DNA from: Bryoerythrophyllum caledonicum
Lineage: Eukaryota; Streptophyta; Bryopsida; Pottiales; Pottiaceae
Length of the DNA: 64,000 nucleotides
Assembly: GCA_963971425.1 (NCBI GenBank)
Contig: OZ020521.1
Coordinates: 25,064,012 to 25,128,011 of the forward strand
Direction: 5' to 3'
In this document: positions 46,698 through 57,572 of the stretch, in pieces
How the letters are laid out: each line of letters begins with the position of its first letter
Position numbering within the stretch: position 1 is the first letter of the stretch
Notes under the pieces: model-generated
The model's database searches: none
What the model was told of the DNA's origin: nothing
What the model saw: only the letters and a program-made list of their open reading frames with translations
Program-made: the position numbers and the translations under genes

Positions 46698-49120
46698 TGT
46701 GAGTGGCCAAAGTGGGCCCTCACTCTTTTTTCTTTGTTTTTTCGAGTTTTTGATAGTATTGACCCAATTTTAGTTAAAGTAGTAGTCAATCCACCTATTA
46801 GAGTCAAAGTCCTAGATTAATAGGCCTAGTGCCATGATGGGACACTAAGTTCCCTATTTTTTCCTCCTCCCTACTAATATGCTTGAAAGTGTAGTGGAAG
46901 TGGAGTGGGAATGAAGAGAAAGATAAAAAAGGGAAAGAAAGGTCCTTGGAAAATGACTAAAAATTGAGAAATGGGACAAAAATTATGGAAAAAATTGAGA
47001 GAGTGTCTCCTAGCAGGTAGAAGTAGTGGTAAAATTTCTAGAATTTTCCGAGTTGAATTGCTATTTATTTCTAGGGTTTGACTAGTGGATCGGCGGTTGA
47101 CCGTTCGGGAAAAATACTTATTGAACTCCAAAAATGCTAGGGAAATTTAGGTAGACTAATTAGGGTGCTGGGAGTCCAGCTGTGTGGTTAGTTTTTTAAG
47201 TTATAAGTAAATTGCAAATCATCAGTAGATAGTAGTAGATCTAGGGTAATAGTCTTTAAAAGATCAAAAGGAAAAGGAAAAAAAAAAAAAGGAGGAAGAA
47301 AAGAAAAGAAGGTGGTTGGGCGTGCTTCCCCATGCACATGCCACATGACAATTCTTGCCACCATGGAATTAATTTTAGGGAGGCTTGTCAGGAGCAAAGC
47401 GGCGAGTTAATGCTAGTAATAAACTAAAAACATGCAAAAACGGCTGTAAGTAGCCAATCCTGCACTTCTGTGAGAGGTCATGGGCTGCCTCATTTAAACT
47501 AAGCCAGTCTTGTCGGGGAAGAAAAACGAGAAAGACCAAAAGAAAAAGAAAAAAAAGGGAGAAAGGGGAACCAGCCAGGCTGAGTCGCTGGCGAGAGAGC
47601 TGGAGTTCTCTGGATTTCCGGGGGGCCGTTTTTTGGGGAGCGAGGAGGAGTTCCTGCGAGCAAGAGGGAGGGCTGGAGCTCTCGTTTTTTTTGGGTTGGG
47701 TTTGTTTTTATTTTGTGGTTGGTGGGTGTGCGCCCTGGGCGCGAGGGAGAGCTGGCCTCTCTGCGTTTTTTTTTTTGGAGAAGAGGCTCCTACGCGAGCT
47801 GGAGGAAGCTCCTACGAGCTGGAGGAGAGGCTCTTCCGGTTTTGGTAGTGAGCGCACCGGCTGCGCGCGAGGAGGTGTCTCCGTGTTGGTGGGTGCGAGC
47901 GCTCCTGGAGCCGGAGGGCGTGTGTGCGCGCGAGGTCTCGCTCTTCGTTTTTTTCTGGAAGCTGAAGCGCTCCGGTGTGAGAGGCTCCTGCGCGAGCTGG
48001 AGGGTGTACCTGCGCGAGGAGGTGGATCGGCGTGGGTGAGCGAGAAGCTCCTGCGAGCGGGGAGCTGTTTTCTCTTGGAAGACTCTGTTTTGGTGGTGCG
48101 CATCTGGGCGCGCGATCTGTGAAGGGTGAGCTGGTGAACTGAAATTCGGTGATGGAGTGCCGCGGAGGGTACGCACCTGCGTGCGCGAAGTAGGAGGTGG
48201 CGTGTGAATGTGAGTCTGGTGCGAATTGCTGGAGGTCGTCACTCGGTTGTCGTGGAGCTGCACGCGAGGTCTGGGGAGCTGGAGCTGTTGTGCGAGAGAT
48301 CAAGAGCCGGCGCGCGCGGTGCTAGCTAGAGAGAAGGTGCTGGAGAGCTGCGAGGAATAGGTGTTAAAATTCCGGTGGCCGAATCTCATGCGGAAGCGTT
48401 GGCGAATTTTTGCCAGAATTAGGTATTTGGCCACAAGTTCCTTCAGAACTGAACCAGTTCGCAGCCCATTGACTCCGTCCTGTATGCATAAGTTCGTCTT
48501 GGTTCATAATGATGTGTTGAGATCGTTGGTGCATGGAAATTGCTTGTGATGGTGGTTTCTATGTCCTCGGCCTTCTGAATTCGGTTTTAAATGGTTCATT
48601 CAAGTTGGAAATGAGTTGCTGATCACTGTGAGAGGAATTTTTTTTGGATTCGGAGTCTCGAGTCAAGAGATAAGTGCTGTTGAAGTTGCTGCCACAAAAC
48701 GGGATCTGGATCAGGCCTGATCAGCCGACCTAAACTCGAAAAATTAACCAAAAAAAAAAATTAAAAAAAATTAAAAAAAAATAAAAAATAAAAATATATA
48801 TATAAATAAAAATAATAGTAATAATCATGATAATCAATAACCGTAACGATTAGATAACAAATAAGTAAATAATTACCTATACCTAATTAATTTATCCGGA
48901 GTTAAGTGTTTAAGTTCCAAGGAAGGGTCAATCGAGTCCACATGACTGGGTTAAAATAATAGTATTATTAAACTCTAAATATATAAATAGACATAACCAA
49001 GGATCCAGCCCCAGTAAATTAGAATATACAGATAAGCATCAGGAATGTTAAGTGGTGTAACATTAGGACCTTGTAGGTTTAAAAATTGATTCTCTTAGGG
49101 GGTCTATTTTTGGCCTTACA
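46698..49120 (+). mobile_element. Solo LTR 2 (2423 bp) nested in a gypsy LTR
   Basis: Same family as solo LTR 1: TGTGAGTGGCC...GGCCTTACA. It is flanked by perfect ACATA duplications (46693-46697 and 49121-49125). The shorter length reflects internal deletions relative to solo LTR 1, mostly in the GC-rich middle. Its own duplications show it is an independent insertion and not the partner LTR of 41852-44606. Confidence 0.92.
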
Positions 49121-49125
49121 ACATA

Positions 49126-49203
49126 CAATTGCTTAAGTCATGCACCATACATCACATGCATGCATCATGCACATTCACATTCAAAAGTCTTATTTATGCA
49201 CCT
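49126..49203 (-). mobile_element. Middle remnant of the minus-strand gypsy 3' LTR
   Basis: A 78-bp piece between the solo LTR and the young gypsy element. It ends with CACCT (49199-49203), the left target duplication of the latter. Confidence 0.65.
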
Positions 49204-51748
49204 TGTGAGCCGCAAAACCGGCCCACGAGGTTGAATGGACCGCGCATCGCGTCCATAAGGGTTAACTAGTAGTGAAAATGGGTTATCCCATTGGTTAGTT
49301 CTTGGTTTTCGATTGGATTGACCAATTAAGCCTTCCGTGCACTAAATCATCAGTGGGAGCCACATTGTGGTAACCGGAAGTTTTAGGAAGATAACCAAAA
49401 AATAAAGAAAAAAAAATTAAAAGAATAGAAGAAAACAAAAAGAAAAAAAAATAAGAAAAGATGGAGAAAACCAAAACAATAGGAAGGAGGGAAAAATGGT
49501 GAGAAGGAGAAAAGAAGGAAGAAGGAAAAAATCAAAGAGCCTCAAAGAAAAGGGAAGAGGAAAAAATAGTTTAAGGGACCCAAAGGCTTGGGGAAAAAAC
49601 CCTCACCATCATTTGGCAAATTAGCCATAACCCAAAACAAGGGGAATTCAATCTAGGCTAATTAGGTAGTATTTGCATCGTTGAAATTAGTTTAGAGGCT
49701 CACTTATTGAGATCATGCACACACATGTGGCATGGAGTCAAAGTTTAGATTTAGATATTCCTTGGTTAGTGGGACACCCACTTGTGTTAAATGCAAGGGT
49801 GGCTAGTGATTTTTTAGTTTTTTAGTTACTATTGTTTAGTGTGACCATTAATGTGCCCACCCAAAATTGGCGGCTGTGAACGACGAAGGGAACGACCTTG
49901 GGAACAAGAAGGGAGCAAGGGCTTTGGGGTTACCCCCCTTGGAGGCGCTCATTCGAAGGTGTGTGAGATAGGAGTTAGAGAGGCGTGTGTGTAGAGAGAG
50001 AGAGAGAGGTAGGGTCCAGATTTCCCCCTCTTGTGGGCTGGAATTTAACTCAATCGTTACGAAAATTAGCGAGTAGATAGATCAGAGCGTGGGCTTCCCA
50101 ACAAGCTCAAGAGCGCGCGGTTTGGAGCTGTGACGACGAAGATACGAGCTGCGGAGTGAGGACGACCAGCTGGAGGATCAGCGGCGGATCTCACTTGTCC
50201 TCAGATTTCCCCTTGTCAATCGCACAGTTCTTGTCCGATGAAGCTTAGATTTTAGGCGTAGATAGATCAGCGCGTTGGCTTTCCAACAAGCTCAAGAGCA
50301 CGCGGTTTGGAGCTGTGACGACGAAGATACGAGCTATGGAGTGAAGGCGACCAGCTGGAGGATCAGCGGCGCACCACACACGGCCTCGGGTTTTCCCTCG
50401 TCAGTCACGGAGTTCCGGTCCAATCGAGTTGGTCTTTTAGGTGTAGATAGATCGAAGCGTTGGCTTTCCAACAAGCCCAAGAGCGTGCGGTTTGGAGCTG
50501 CAAAGACGAAGATACGAGCCGCGGAGCAAGGGCAACCAGCGGATCTCAAACGGCCTCGGTTTTTTCCTTGTCAGTCACGGAGTTTTGCTCCAATCGAGTT
50601 GAGCTTTAAGGTGTAGATAGATTAGAGCGTTGGCTTTCCAACAAGATCAAGAACGTGCGATTTGGGACTGCGACGACGAAGATACAAGCCGTGGAGCGAG
50701 GGCGACCAGCTGGAAGATCGGCGGCGGATCCCATAGGTCCTCGGTCTTTCCCTCGTCAGTCACGGAGTATTGCTCCAATCAAGTTGATTTTTCGGGTGGA
50801 GAGAGATCAGAGCGTTGGCTTTCCAACAAGCCCAAGAGCGTGCGGTTTGGAGCTGCGAAGACGAAGATACGAGCCGCGGAGCAAGGACGACCAGCTGGAG
50901 CAACCGGCGGCGGATCCCACGCGGCCTCAGTTTTTCCCTCGTCAGTCACGGAGTTCTAGTTGTATTAAGCAAAGATTTTAGGAATAGATAGATTAGGAAG
51001 TTGGCTTTCCAACAAGATCAAGAACGTGCGGATCGGAGTTGTGACGACGAAGATATCGGCTGCAGAGTGAAGAGCACCAAGAAGAGGAAGACGACCACAA
51101 TCACAAGAACGAACACAAACACGGCAGAGGGTGAATTGAGCGGGATCAGGGAGCCTTCTTCCTTTCCCAATTGATTCATTATTCTCTTGATTGCATGTGG
51201 AGAAGGAACCCTAAATTGTCTAGTTAAAAACACTACGCGGAAGCGCTGCCAAATTTTCACTAGGATTAGGGTTTTGTTATAAATTCAACCAATTGGTGGT
51301 TTAATTGTCATTAGTAAGGTTGGAATGGGATTACTTGTGTGAATGCATGTGAATGTGTAGTGCATGATATTAAATGAATGCATATGTTAAGTGAACACTG
51401 CTGGTCGTTGGCTGTGGGTCTAGGATTGAATCAAATGGTTAATTGAAGGCTGCCATCGTGTTAAGCAAGAAAAACTAATAAGAATACAAAAAAAAAACAT
51501 AGAAAACGGAGCCATAAGGCAAAAGATAAAGAGGTTCAAAGTCCGGCAATAAGTCAAAGATATAATTCATCCCTAATGCACTCATGATAGATAAAACATT
51601 GCGTTAAACACATCATGAACCGCTGCGATCTAAATGGGAGGTATGCATGTATGTCTTGATTGTTGATTGAACAAGGGGCTGAATCCCTCAAAGTAGGATC
51701 TTGTGTTCAAGATAAGCTTCCCACTAGGGGGGGTTTATTTGGCTCACA
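49204..51748 (+). repeat. 5' LTR of the young gypsy element
   Basis: Direct repeat of 57573-60117 with a constant offset of 8369 bases. It begins TGTGAGCCGC, whose first 23 bases fold as GTGAGCC/GGCCCAC, and ends GGCTCACA. It contains a purine-rich A/G tract (about 49385-49570) and an internal tandem repeat (50073-51066). ORFs inside arise from that tandem repeat. Confidence 0.95.
50073..51066 (+). repeat. Six tandem units of about 170-187 bp inside the 5' LTR
   Basis: Units begin at about 50073, 50258, 50443, 50613, 50796 and 50983 with GTAGATAGAT-like starts. They share GGCTTTCCAACAAG, ACGAAGATACGAGC, GACCAGCTGGA and GTCAGTCACGGAGT. The 3' LTR carries the same array at 58442-59435. Confidence 0.9.
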
Positions 51749-51770
51749 TTTTGGTGCGTCTGCCGGGAGG
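51749..51770 (+). other. Primer-binding-site position
   Basis: Directly after the LTR comes TTTTGGTGCGTCTGCCGGGA. The truncated element has TTTTGGTGCATTTGCCGGGA at the same place. It partly resembles the tRNA-Asp site used by Athila/Tat-type elements (TGGCGCCGTTGCCGGGGA) but with several mismatches, so the primer tRNA is uncertain. Confidence 0.6.
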
Positions 51771-53240
51771 AGGCGTGTTCATGGTTTGATTGTGCTAATC
51801 GTTCTATCGTTGGATGTAGGGTTATAAACGCAATTAGCCTTATGGCATATGGAGCAGCATGAGGTAGCTTAGAGGTAAGTGCCAAACCTTGCTCGTGGAT
51901 GGTTGATTGAGTGTCAATTGTGTGTATGTTTGGAAGTCTTGTGAATGAAGGAAGGTGCCAAGTTGTGTTTAGAGGTGGGGGTCTAGAAGGGAGTGTGGAT
52001 TTCCCGACTCTCCAACCACAAAACACCTTGTGTTGGGGGGATCCCCTTCTAGGCTTGTGGCTTGAGTCGAGCAAGGGGCCTAGGGGTGAAAGGTTGAGGC
52101 CCTCCCACGGAAATCCACAAGGATTTCCAGTGAGCCTCTAGGTCGAAGGGGAAGGGTGCAAGTGCCCGGGTATGGGACAAGGGCGCCCCTTCCTTCCCCC
52201 CGCGCTTGACTAACCACCAAGGTAAGAACAACTTGGTGTAACTGGAATAGTTGAGTTAATTGTTGCAAGTTAACGTATGTGTATGTGAATGAGCCACTTG
52301 GTGGGGAGTTGGAGTCGTGGACGCATCCAAGACGTAGGGGTGCTGATTGGAAGGAGCGCTGCGTACGGTATGTGCACTACACCCTCTTTTTAGGACCACG
52401 AGTAGTAAATAGGACCAACTTGGAGGTGGTGACCTCACTTGGGTTAGGAAACCCTGATTTCCCACTTGAGCCGTGTGGAACACTTGCCTTAGAACCACTA
52501 GGTTGGCCAACCACGAAATTGCATGCAACGAATCTTGTGCTAACAAGTGGATTGGCTGGAGTTGCTTCAAGGTAAGTTATCCCCCTCTATAACATTGTAT
52601 GTGACTTATTGGTTGGCCTTAGCACCGATAGAGTGCGATTAGGTCCACGGTCGACTTCAACTAACAGTGACAGGGTGGCTGGAGATGCATCAAGGTATGT
52701 CTTCTTCACAGTGATAACATTGTATACACACATTGTTGCATGCCGTCCCGTGATTGTGTCGTTTTCCTCCTAGTGGGTAATGCCTAGTTCAAGGAGGTAA
52801 AAGGTGGAAGAGGGATACCAGGATACCAGGGAACCCCACCTTTTATCAAATTGAGGCCTAGGTCAGCCCCACAGTAAGGATTTGTACCGTGTGGCGCCAG
52901 TTGAGGGACAGCTTTCCAACGGGGTGATGCTCGTGGAGACATCCCTCAATTCGGTTAGCTTTTTGTCGTTACCCTTGAAGGGTAGTCCTTAATAGGATTC
53001 TTCGGCGGCTTCATCGAGCTAAAACTCCACCACTAAGAAATTTTTGGGTCTTGGTCTTGAGTCAGTCCATCCTCGTGATAGAATCGGGAGTAGGAGTGTT
53101 GGAAACACCCACTCACCGATCGAATTAGGCCGTGCTTCGTGTAGACCCACCCACGACCTCGGAACTTGGACGGAAAACCTTTTGGAGGACATGAATACCA
53201 TCAACAAACCATTAGACCGTACTCTTGGATCCTAGAGTAG
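51771..53240 (+). other. Leader of the young gypsy element, no gene seen
   Basis: About 1.5 kb between LTR and gag start, holding only short chance ORFs. The leader of the truncated element (6381-7436, minus strand) matches parts of it. Confidence 0.7.
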
Positions 53241-56200
53241 ATGTCCCGAGCCACAAGGTCTCAACGACCTTCCCTCACACCACAGTGGGAACCGGCGAGT
53301 GAAAGGAGGAGTAGGTCTAGGGAACTCACGGAGGACACGGCAGAGGGGTTCTTGGAGGTACAACTAGAGGCCTTACCAACTCCCTTCCTCCCCTTCCCTC
53401 CATCTTTTCCTTCAACTTCATTCAATCCGGTGAACACCACCACCACCACTAGCCCACAAGGTACCCCCTCAGCCCCTACCATGGCCTCTGGGGGACCACC
53501 CCCGGTGCGGCCTCCCATTAATCCCTTGGTTCAGCCAAGAGGTTTACCCATCTTAGTACCCGAGGGCTTGCAAGCGGCGCCTATGCCACCCAATTTGCCC
53601 ACCTTTAGGGGGACCAAAGATGAAGACCCCTCCGCACACGTAGAACGTTTTCTGGAGCTCCTCACGACGTGCCTCATCACCAACACCGGTTATTTCCTAG
53701 TGTGGTTCTCGTGTACCTTGAAGGACGCCGCCTACGAGTGGTATAGGAATCACCCCCCCGGAACCTTTGAGGATTGGGATAGTCTCATGAGGGCCTTCTT
53801 GGAACATTTTAGACCCGAGGTAGGTCAGAGTAATGCCCTCACAGCCCTAGCCGCGCTACGTCAAGGTCCAGGGGAGGATATCACGACCTACATCAGGAGA
53901 TTCGAGTTGGTGGTTACAAGATTCGTGGGCAATCTCCTCACCAATGACACCTTAACCCAATTCTTTATCCAAGGGTTCAACAGTGAGGGAACCATTAGGG
54001 AGATTCTGAAGGTCCGCCCCACATCGTTAGACGCAGCCAAGGCACAAGCTAGGCTAATAGAGCAAGTCGATCGAGACCAAGAGCGTATGTGGAGGAAGGA
54101 AGAGCACCACATCCCTAGTTTTATACCTATCCATGCCAAGGGCAAGGGGCCGGCCCTGGAACCTAACCCAGGAAACCCGGGTGCACAAGTTCCCATCTGG
54201 AACTACTATGCTCCACCCTTGAACGTTAGACCACCCGTAGCTCTCCCCGAGCTCACCTATCACGAAGAGCGAGGCACCTGGAAGGAGGAGATGAAGAACG
54301 AAATCCTCCAAGGCCAACAAGGCTTTCAGGACCAATTAGCTCAACAAATCAAGGCCATGCAAGACCAAATGGCCTTGTTGATTAAAAATCAAGTCCCTAA
54401 CCCCACACCTCCACCCATAGAGTCTGGTAGACATGCCTCGGGCCTATGGTGCACTCAATGTGGCCAACCAGGGCACACTAGCCCCTTCTGCACCACCCCT
54501 GCGGCGGCACCGCAGTACCAGGCCACTCAAACCCCGTATGTGCCGCCCCATAGGAATCAACCACCGGTGGCAACTAACTATGGCCCTCAAGGCTATACAC
54601 CACCAAACCAAGGTTATGGGGGACCTCCACGACCACGGTATGAAATCCACCACACTTGTGGCAAGAGACACGCACCTGGGCAGTGTTGGGTTGAAAGTGG
54701 AGTAGTATGTGGTAACTGTGGGGGTAATCACCCCACCCAAGTATGTCGAAGGCCGGACAAGGTAATTCCCATGCCTTCCCCACCGGGGAACTATCCTCAA
54801 CAAGCCCAAGACCACTTTAGAGGTGCACGTAACCCCACCACCGATAACACCCTTAGGCCACCTAGCCTCTACTATGACTACAACAATAACCGCCAAAGTC
54901 AAACTTCCCCAATGGGGGTTAATACCAAGGACGGTTACATCCCTATAAACCAAGGGCAAAACCATGGTGGCCAACAAAACCACGGTGGCCAACAAAACCA
55001 CGGTGGCCAACAAAACCACGGGGGCCAACAAAACCACGGGGGCCAACAAAACCAAGGTCCACAGGATGTGCGCTATGCCACCATGTCAAGTGACATCGTA
55101 TCCACACAAGGTCCTTCCCTCACAGAGCTCAATGTAGTGTTTCACGAGGTTAGCACAACCAAGGAAGCAAAGACTTGTGAGTTACCCGCCTTGGCAGTCC
55201 AAACTCGGTCTAACCGACGGGAGCCTAGGTACTCGAGCCCCCCTCCACCCATACCAGAAGAAGATGAGACCTCGGAGGAAGATTCACCTCACTTTTCTGA
55301 CCTAAACGATACAACCAAGGAGGCGGTGGAAGGCACTAAACATGCCAACTTAAGGTCCTCCCATGGGACACCTAGGTCACAAACACCATTGTCCACTTCC
55401 CAGGAGCCATGGGAAGGTCCACCGGTTCCTAGGCCCGAGGTGAATACATTCCCACGTGTCGAGGGACACGTGGGAGAAGGACCTTACAATTTATGGGCAG
55501 ATTTGAGTCGTCTCAAGGCGGACATCACCATAGCCCAACTGTTGGAGGTATCCCCATCCATGAGGAAAGTCCTTAGGTCGGGCACCCCGGTGAAGCGGAG
55601 GCCTAAGGCAAAGGTGAGGTTGGCGGCTCGTGTAAAATCTGCACATCCCAACATCGAAGTCAAGGCGGTTCAAATTGAGGTCTCAATTGTGGATAAGGTG
55701 GTACCCAACGTACTTGTCGACGGTGGGAGTGGCTTGAACATCATGCCCCTCTCAACTATGGAAAAATTGGGTCTAGACATCACTGAACCATCACCATACA
55801 TCATCAACATGGCCAATCAGAGCTCGGAAGCCCCGTTAGGCCAAATTAGTGGTTGTAAAGTTACCACGGGGGGGGTAGAGTATTCCCTCACCTTCCAAGT
55901 CATTCGAATGCACACCAATAAGGAGGCATATCCTTTGTTACTAGGTAGGCCTTGGTTGCGAATTGCCAATGCCACAGTAGAATGGGGAGGCCCAAAACCA
56001 AACATCACCTATGGTCCACCGGAGAACCCTACCACGGTCCATATCCAACCAAGTAGGCTAGGATTATGCCACGGTTGCATGGGCTCTTCCGAAGATGAAT
56101 CACAAGAGGTTCTAACAAAAGAGCCTCCCAAAAAAGTGAGGTTTGCGCCCCACAAGGCGGTGGATAGAGCCCAACCCTCGAAAGCCAAAGTAATGCCGTT

Positions 56201-57428
56201 CAAAAGTATGGGACCGGGCCTTTATGAGTGGGTCCCTAGCGGTGAATTTGTAGAGTGGTTGAGAGAACACCCCACCTCGAGCGCGGACGAAGCTGTATCC
56301 GTGCATTTCATGGAGAGTGAGTTGATTGAGGTAGAGATCGGGTTGGAACCTAGCCTTGTCCCCCTCCTAGATGACTTAGAACCCGCAGCAGTATTCGGTA
56401 TGGATGTCAATGGCACACAAAGGATGGAGTTGGAGGTTTTGATCGATAAGGGCCCTCTCAACCCATCTCTCCACTTTAGGAGGACATCCACCGGTATTCT
56501 AGGTAGTGGTTCGGGGGCAACATACCCCCAAGTTCCGAATGATTGGTACAAGGGACCTATTCAACAACCACACGTGCATCATGATGATTGGAAGTTGCTG
56601 GTGGTCTCTCATGAGGACGAAGAAGTCCGCAATATAAAGGTAGATGTTGGATTGACCAAGGTGGAGATGGTGAACTACAAGTCACTAGTTGTCGAGTTCC
56701 GGGACATTTTTGCGTGGTCATATAGAGACCTCAAGGGCATTCCCCGGGCGGTGACACAACATCACAATTCTCTTCTCCCGGGCACTACTCCCATTAGACA
56801 AACCACCCGGTTCAAGATCAACCATCGTAAGACCACCCCTTACCACCCCCAAACCAATGGCCATACCAAACGGGTCAACCAAACCCTCGTGAAAATTTTG
56901 AGAAAGACGGTCACCGATTCCAAGAGGGATTGGAACACGAAACTCCCCGCCGCATTATGGGCCTACCGAACCACCTTCAAAGTAACCACCCATGCTACTC
57001 TCTTCTCGTTGGTATATGGCATTGAAGCCATTTTGCCAATAGAATTTGAGATCCCTTCAGACCCTTCTCTGCGAGTGGCCGTGACCGAACGATGGTCCAT
57101 GGCCACGTCCTTAGCGGATCGGTTAGAACGATTGGAGGAGCTTGATGAGATGTGTCGGTGGAGCGCCCAACACATGGAAGCCATTCAACGTCGAAGGAAG
57201 ATTGCCTTCGACAAACGAAACAAGGTCCGGTCACTACAACCGGGCATGTTAGTCCTCCTCCAAGATGCGAGGAGATTGGGTTTCTCTGGCAAGTTCGATG
57301 CCTTGTGGTTGGGGCCATATCTCGTGAAGGAGGTCTTCCCCAACAACTCTATTCAACTTCAAACCCTTAACGGTGAGGATTTTCCCACGAGGACGTCGGG
57401 CAACCGGTGCAAGGAGTACAAGGTGTGA
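53241..57428 (+). CDS. Gag-protease-(deleted pol)-integrase C-terminus fusion polyprotein
   Basis: An intact 1395-aa ORF from the ATG at 53241 to the TGA at 57426. Residues about 120-260 form the retrotransposon gag core (FRGTKDEDPSAHVERFL to FIQGFNSEGT). Cys/His knuckles follow: C-x2-C-x4-H-x4-C at 404-417 and variants near 471 and 490. Residues 572-604 hold a QNHGGQ repeat. The aspartic protease shows VDGGSG near 826 and LLGRPWL near 899. The start of the pol region, FAWSYRDLKGIP (about 1157), leads to PIRQ. At about residue 1187 the protein jumps to integrase TTRFKINHRKTTPYHPQ. Reverse transcriptase, RNase H and the first two integrase aspartates are gone. The C-terminus keeps the GPY/F-type module (FDALWLGPYLV). 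The integrase catalytic Glu position reads Lys (GHTKRVN). The protein could still form particles and process itself; it cannot copy itself. Confidence 0.92.
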   Translation: MSRATRSQRPSLTPQWEPASERRSRSRELTEDTAEGFLEVQLEALPTPFLPFPPSFPSTSFNPVNTTTTTSPQGTPSAPTMASGGPPPVRPPINPLVQPRGLPILVPEGLQAAPMPPNLPTFRGTKDEDPSAHVERFLELLTTCLITNTGYFLVWFSCTLKDAAYEWYRNHPPGTFEDWDSLMRAFLEHFRPEVGQSNALTALAALRQGPGEDITTYIRRFELVVTRFVGNLLTNDTLTQFFIQGFNSEGTIREILKVRPTSLDAAKAQARLIEQVDRDQERMWRKEEHHIPSFIPIHAKGKGPALEPNPGNPGAQVPIWNYYAPPLNVRPPVALPELTYHEERGTWKEEMKNEILQGQQGFQDQLAQQIKAMQDQMALLIKNQVPNPTPPPIESGRHASGLWCTQCGQPGHTSPFCTTPAAAPQYQATQTPYVPPHRNQPPVATNYGPQGYTPPNQGYGGPPRPRYEIHHTCGKRHAPGQCWVESGVVCGNCGGNHPTQVCRRPDKVIPMPSPPGNYPQQAQDHFRGARNPTTDNTLRPPSLYYDYNNNRQSQTSPMGVNTKDGYIPINQGQNHGGQQNHGGQQNHGGQQNHGGQQNHGGQQNQGPQDVRYATMSSDIVSTQGPSLTELNVVFHEVSTTKEAKTCELPALAVQTRSNRREPRYSSPPPPIPEEDETSEEDSPHFSDLNDTTKEAVEGTKHANLRSSHGTPRSQTPLSTSQEPWEGPPVPRPEVNTFPRVEGHVGEGPYNLWADLSRLKADITIAQLLEVSPSMRKVLRSGTPVKRRPKAKVRLAARVKSAHPNIEVKAVQIEVSIVDKVVPNVLVDGGSGLNIMPLSTMEKLGLDITEPSPYIINMANQSSEAPLGQISGCKVTTGGVEYSLTFQVIRMHTNKEAYPLLLGRPWLRIANATVEWGGPKPNITYGPPENPTTVHIQPSRLGLCHGCMGSSEDESQEVLTKEPPKKVRFAPHKAVDRAQPSKAKVMPFKSMGPGLYEWVPSGEFVEWLREHPTSSADEAVSVHFMESELIEVEIGLEPSLVPLLDDLEPAAVFGMDVNGTQRMELEVLIDKGPLNPSLHFRRTSTGILGSGSGATYPQVPNDWYKGPIQQPHVHHDDWKLLVVSHEDEEVRNIKVDVGLTKVEMVNYKSLVVEFRDIFAWSYRDLKGIPRAVTQHHNSLLPGTTPIRQTTRFKINHRKTTPYHPQTNGHTKRVNQTLVKILRKTVTDSKRDWNTKLPAALWAYRTTFKVTTHATLFSLVYGIEAILPIEFEIPSDPSLRVAVTERWSMATSLADRLERLEELDEMCRWSAQHMEAIQRRRKIAFDKRNKVRSLQPGMLVLLQDARRLGFSGKFDALWLGPYLVKEVFPNNSIQLQTLNGEDFPTRTSGNRCKEYKV
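54953..55055 (+). repeat. 18-bp coding minisatellite (QNHGGQ)
   Basis: About six tandem units of CAAAACCACGGTGGCCAA, with T/G variation at one position, in frame within gag. Confidence 0.9.
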
Positions 57429-57572
57429 ATTGTTCACAACCTTCACGATTGGGCCTCCAAATTTTGGCTGCAACCATGGGTCATTCGAACACAAAAAGTT
57501 AGAATTTGACCGTGTGCCCATGAGCAAGAGGGGGTTCTCTGCCTCTTCGAGTTGTCCCAGATGGCCGCCATG

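Noticed and set aside
41852..49120. The two similar LTRs at 41852-44606 and 46698-49120 as the pair of one full-length element
   Set aside because: Each has its own perfect 5-bp duplication (AGTCG and ACATA), and the sequence between them continues the gag-like frame and another LTR, so both are solo LTRs.
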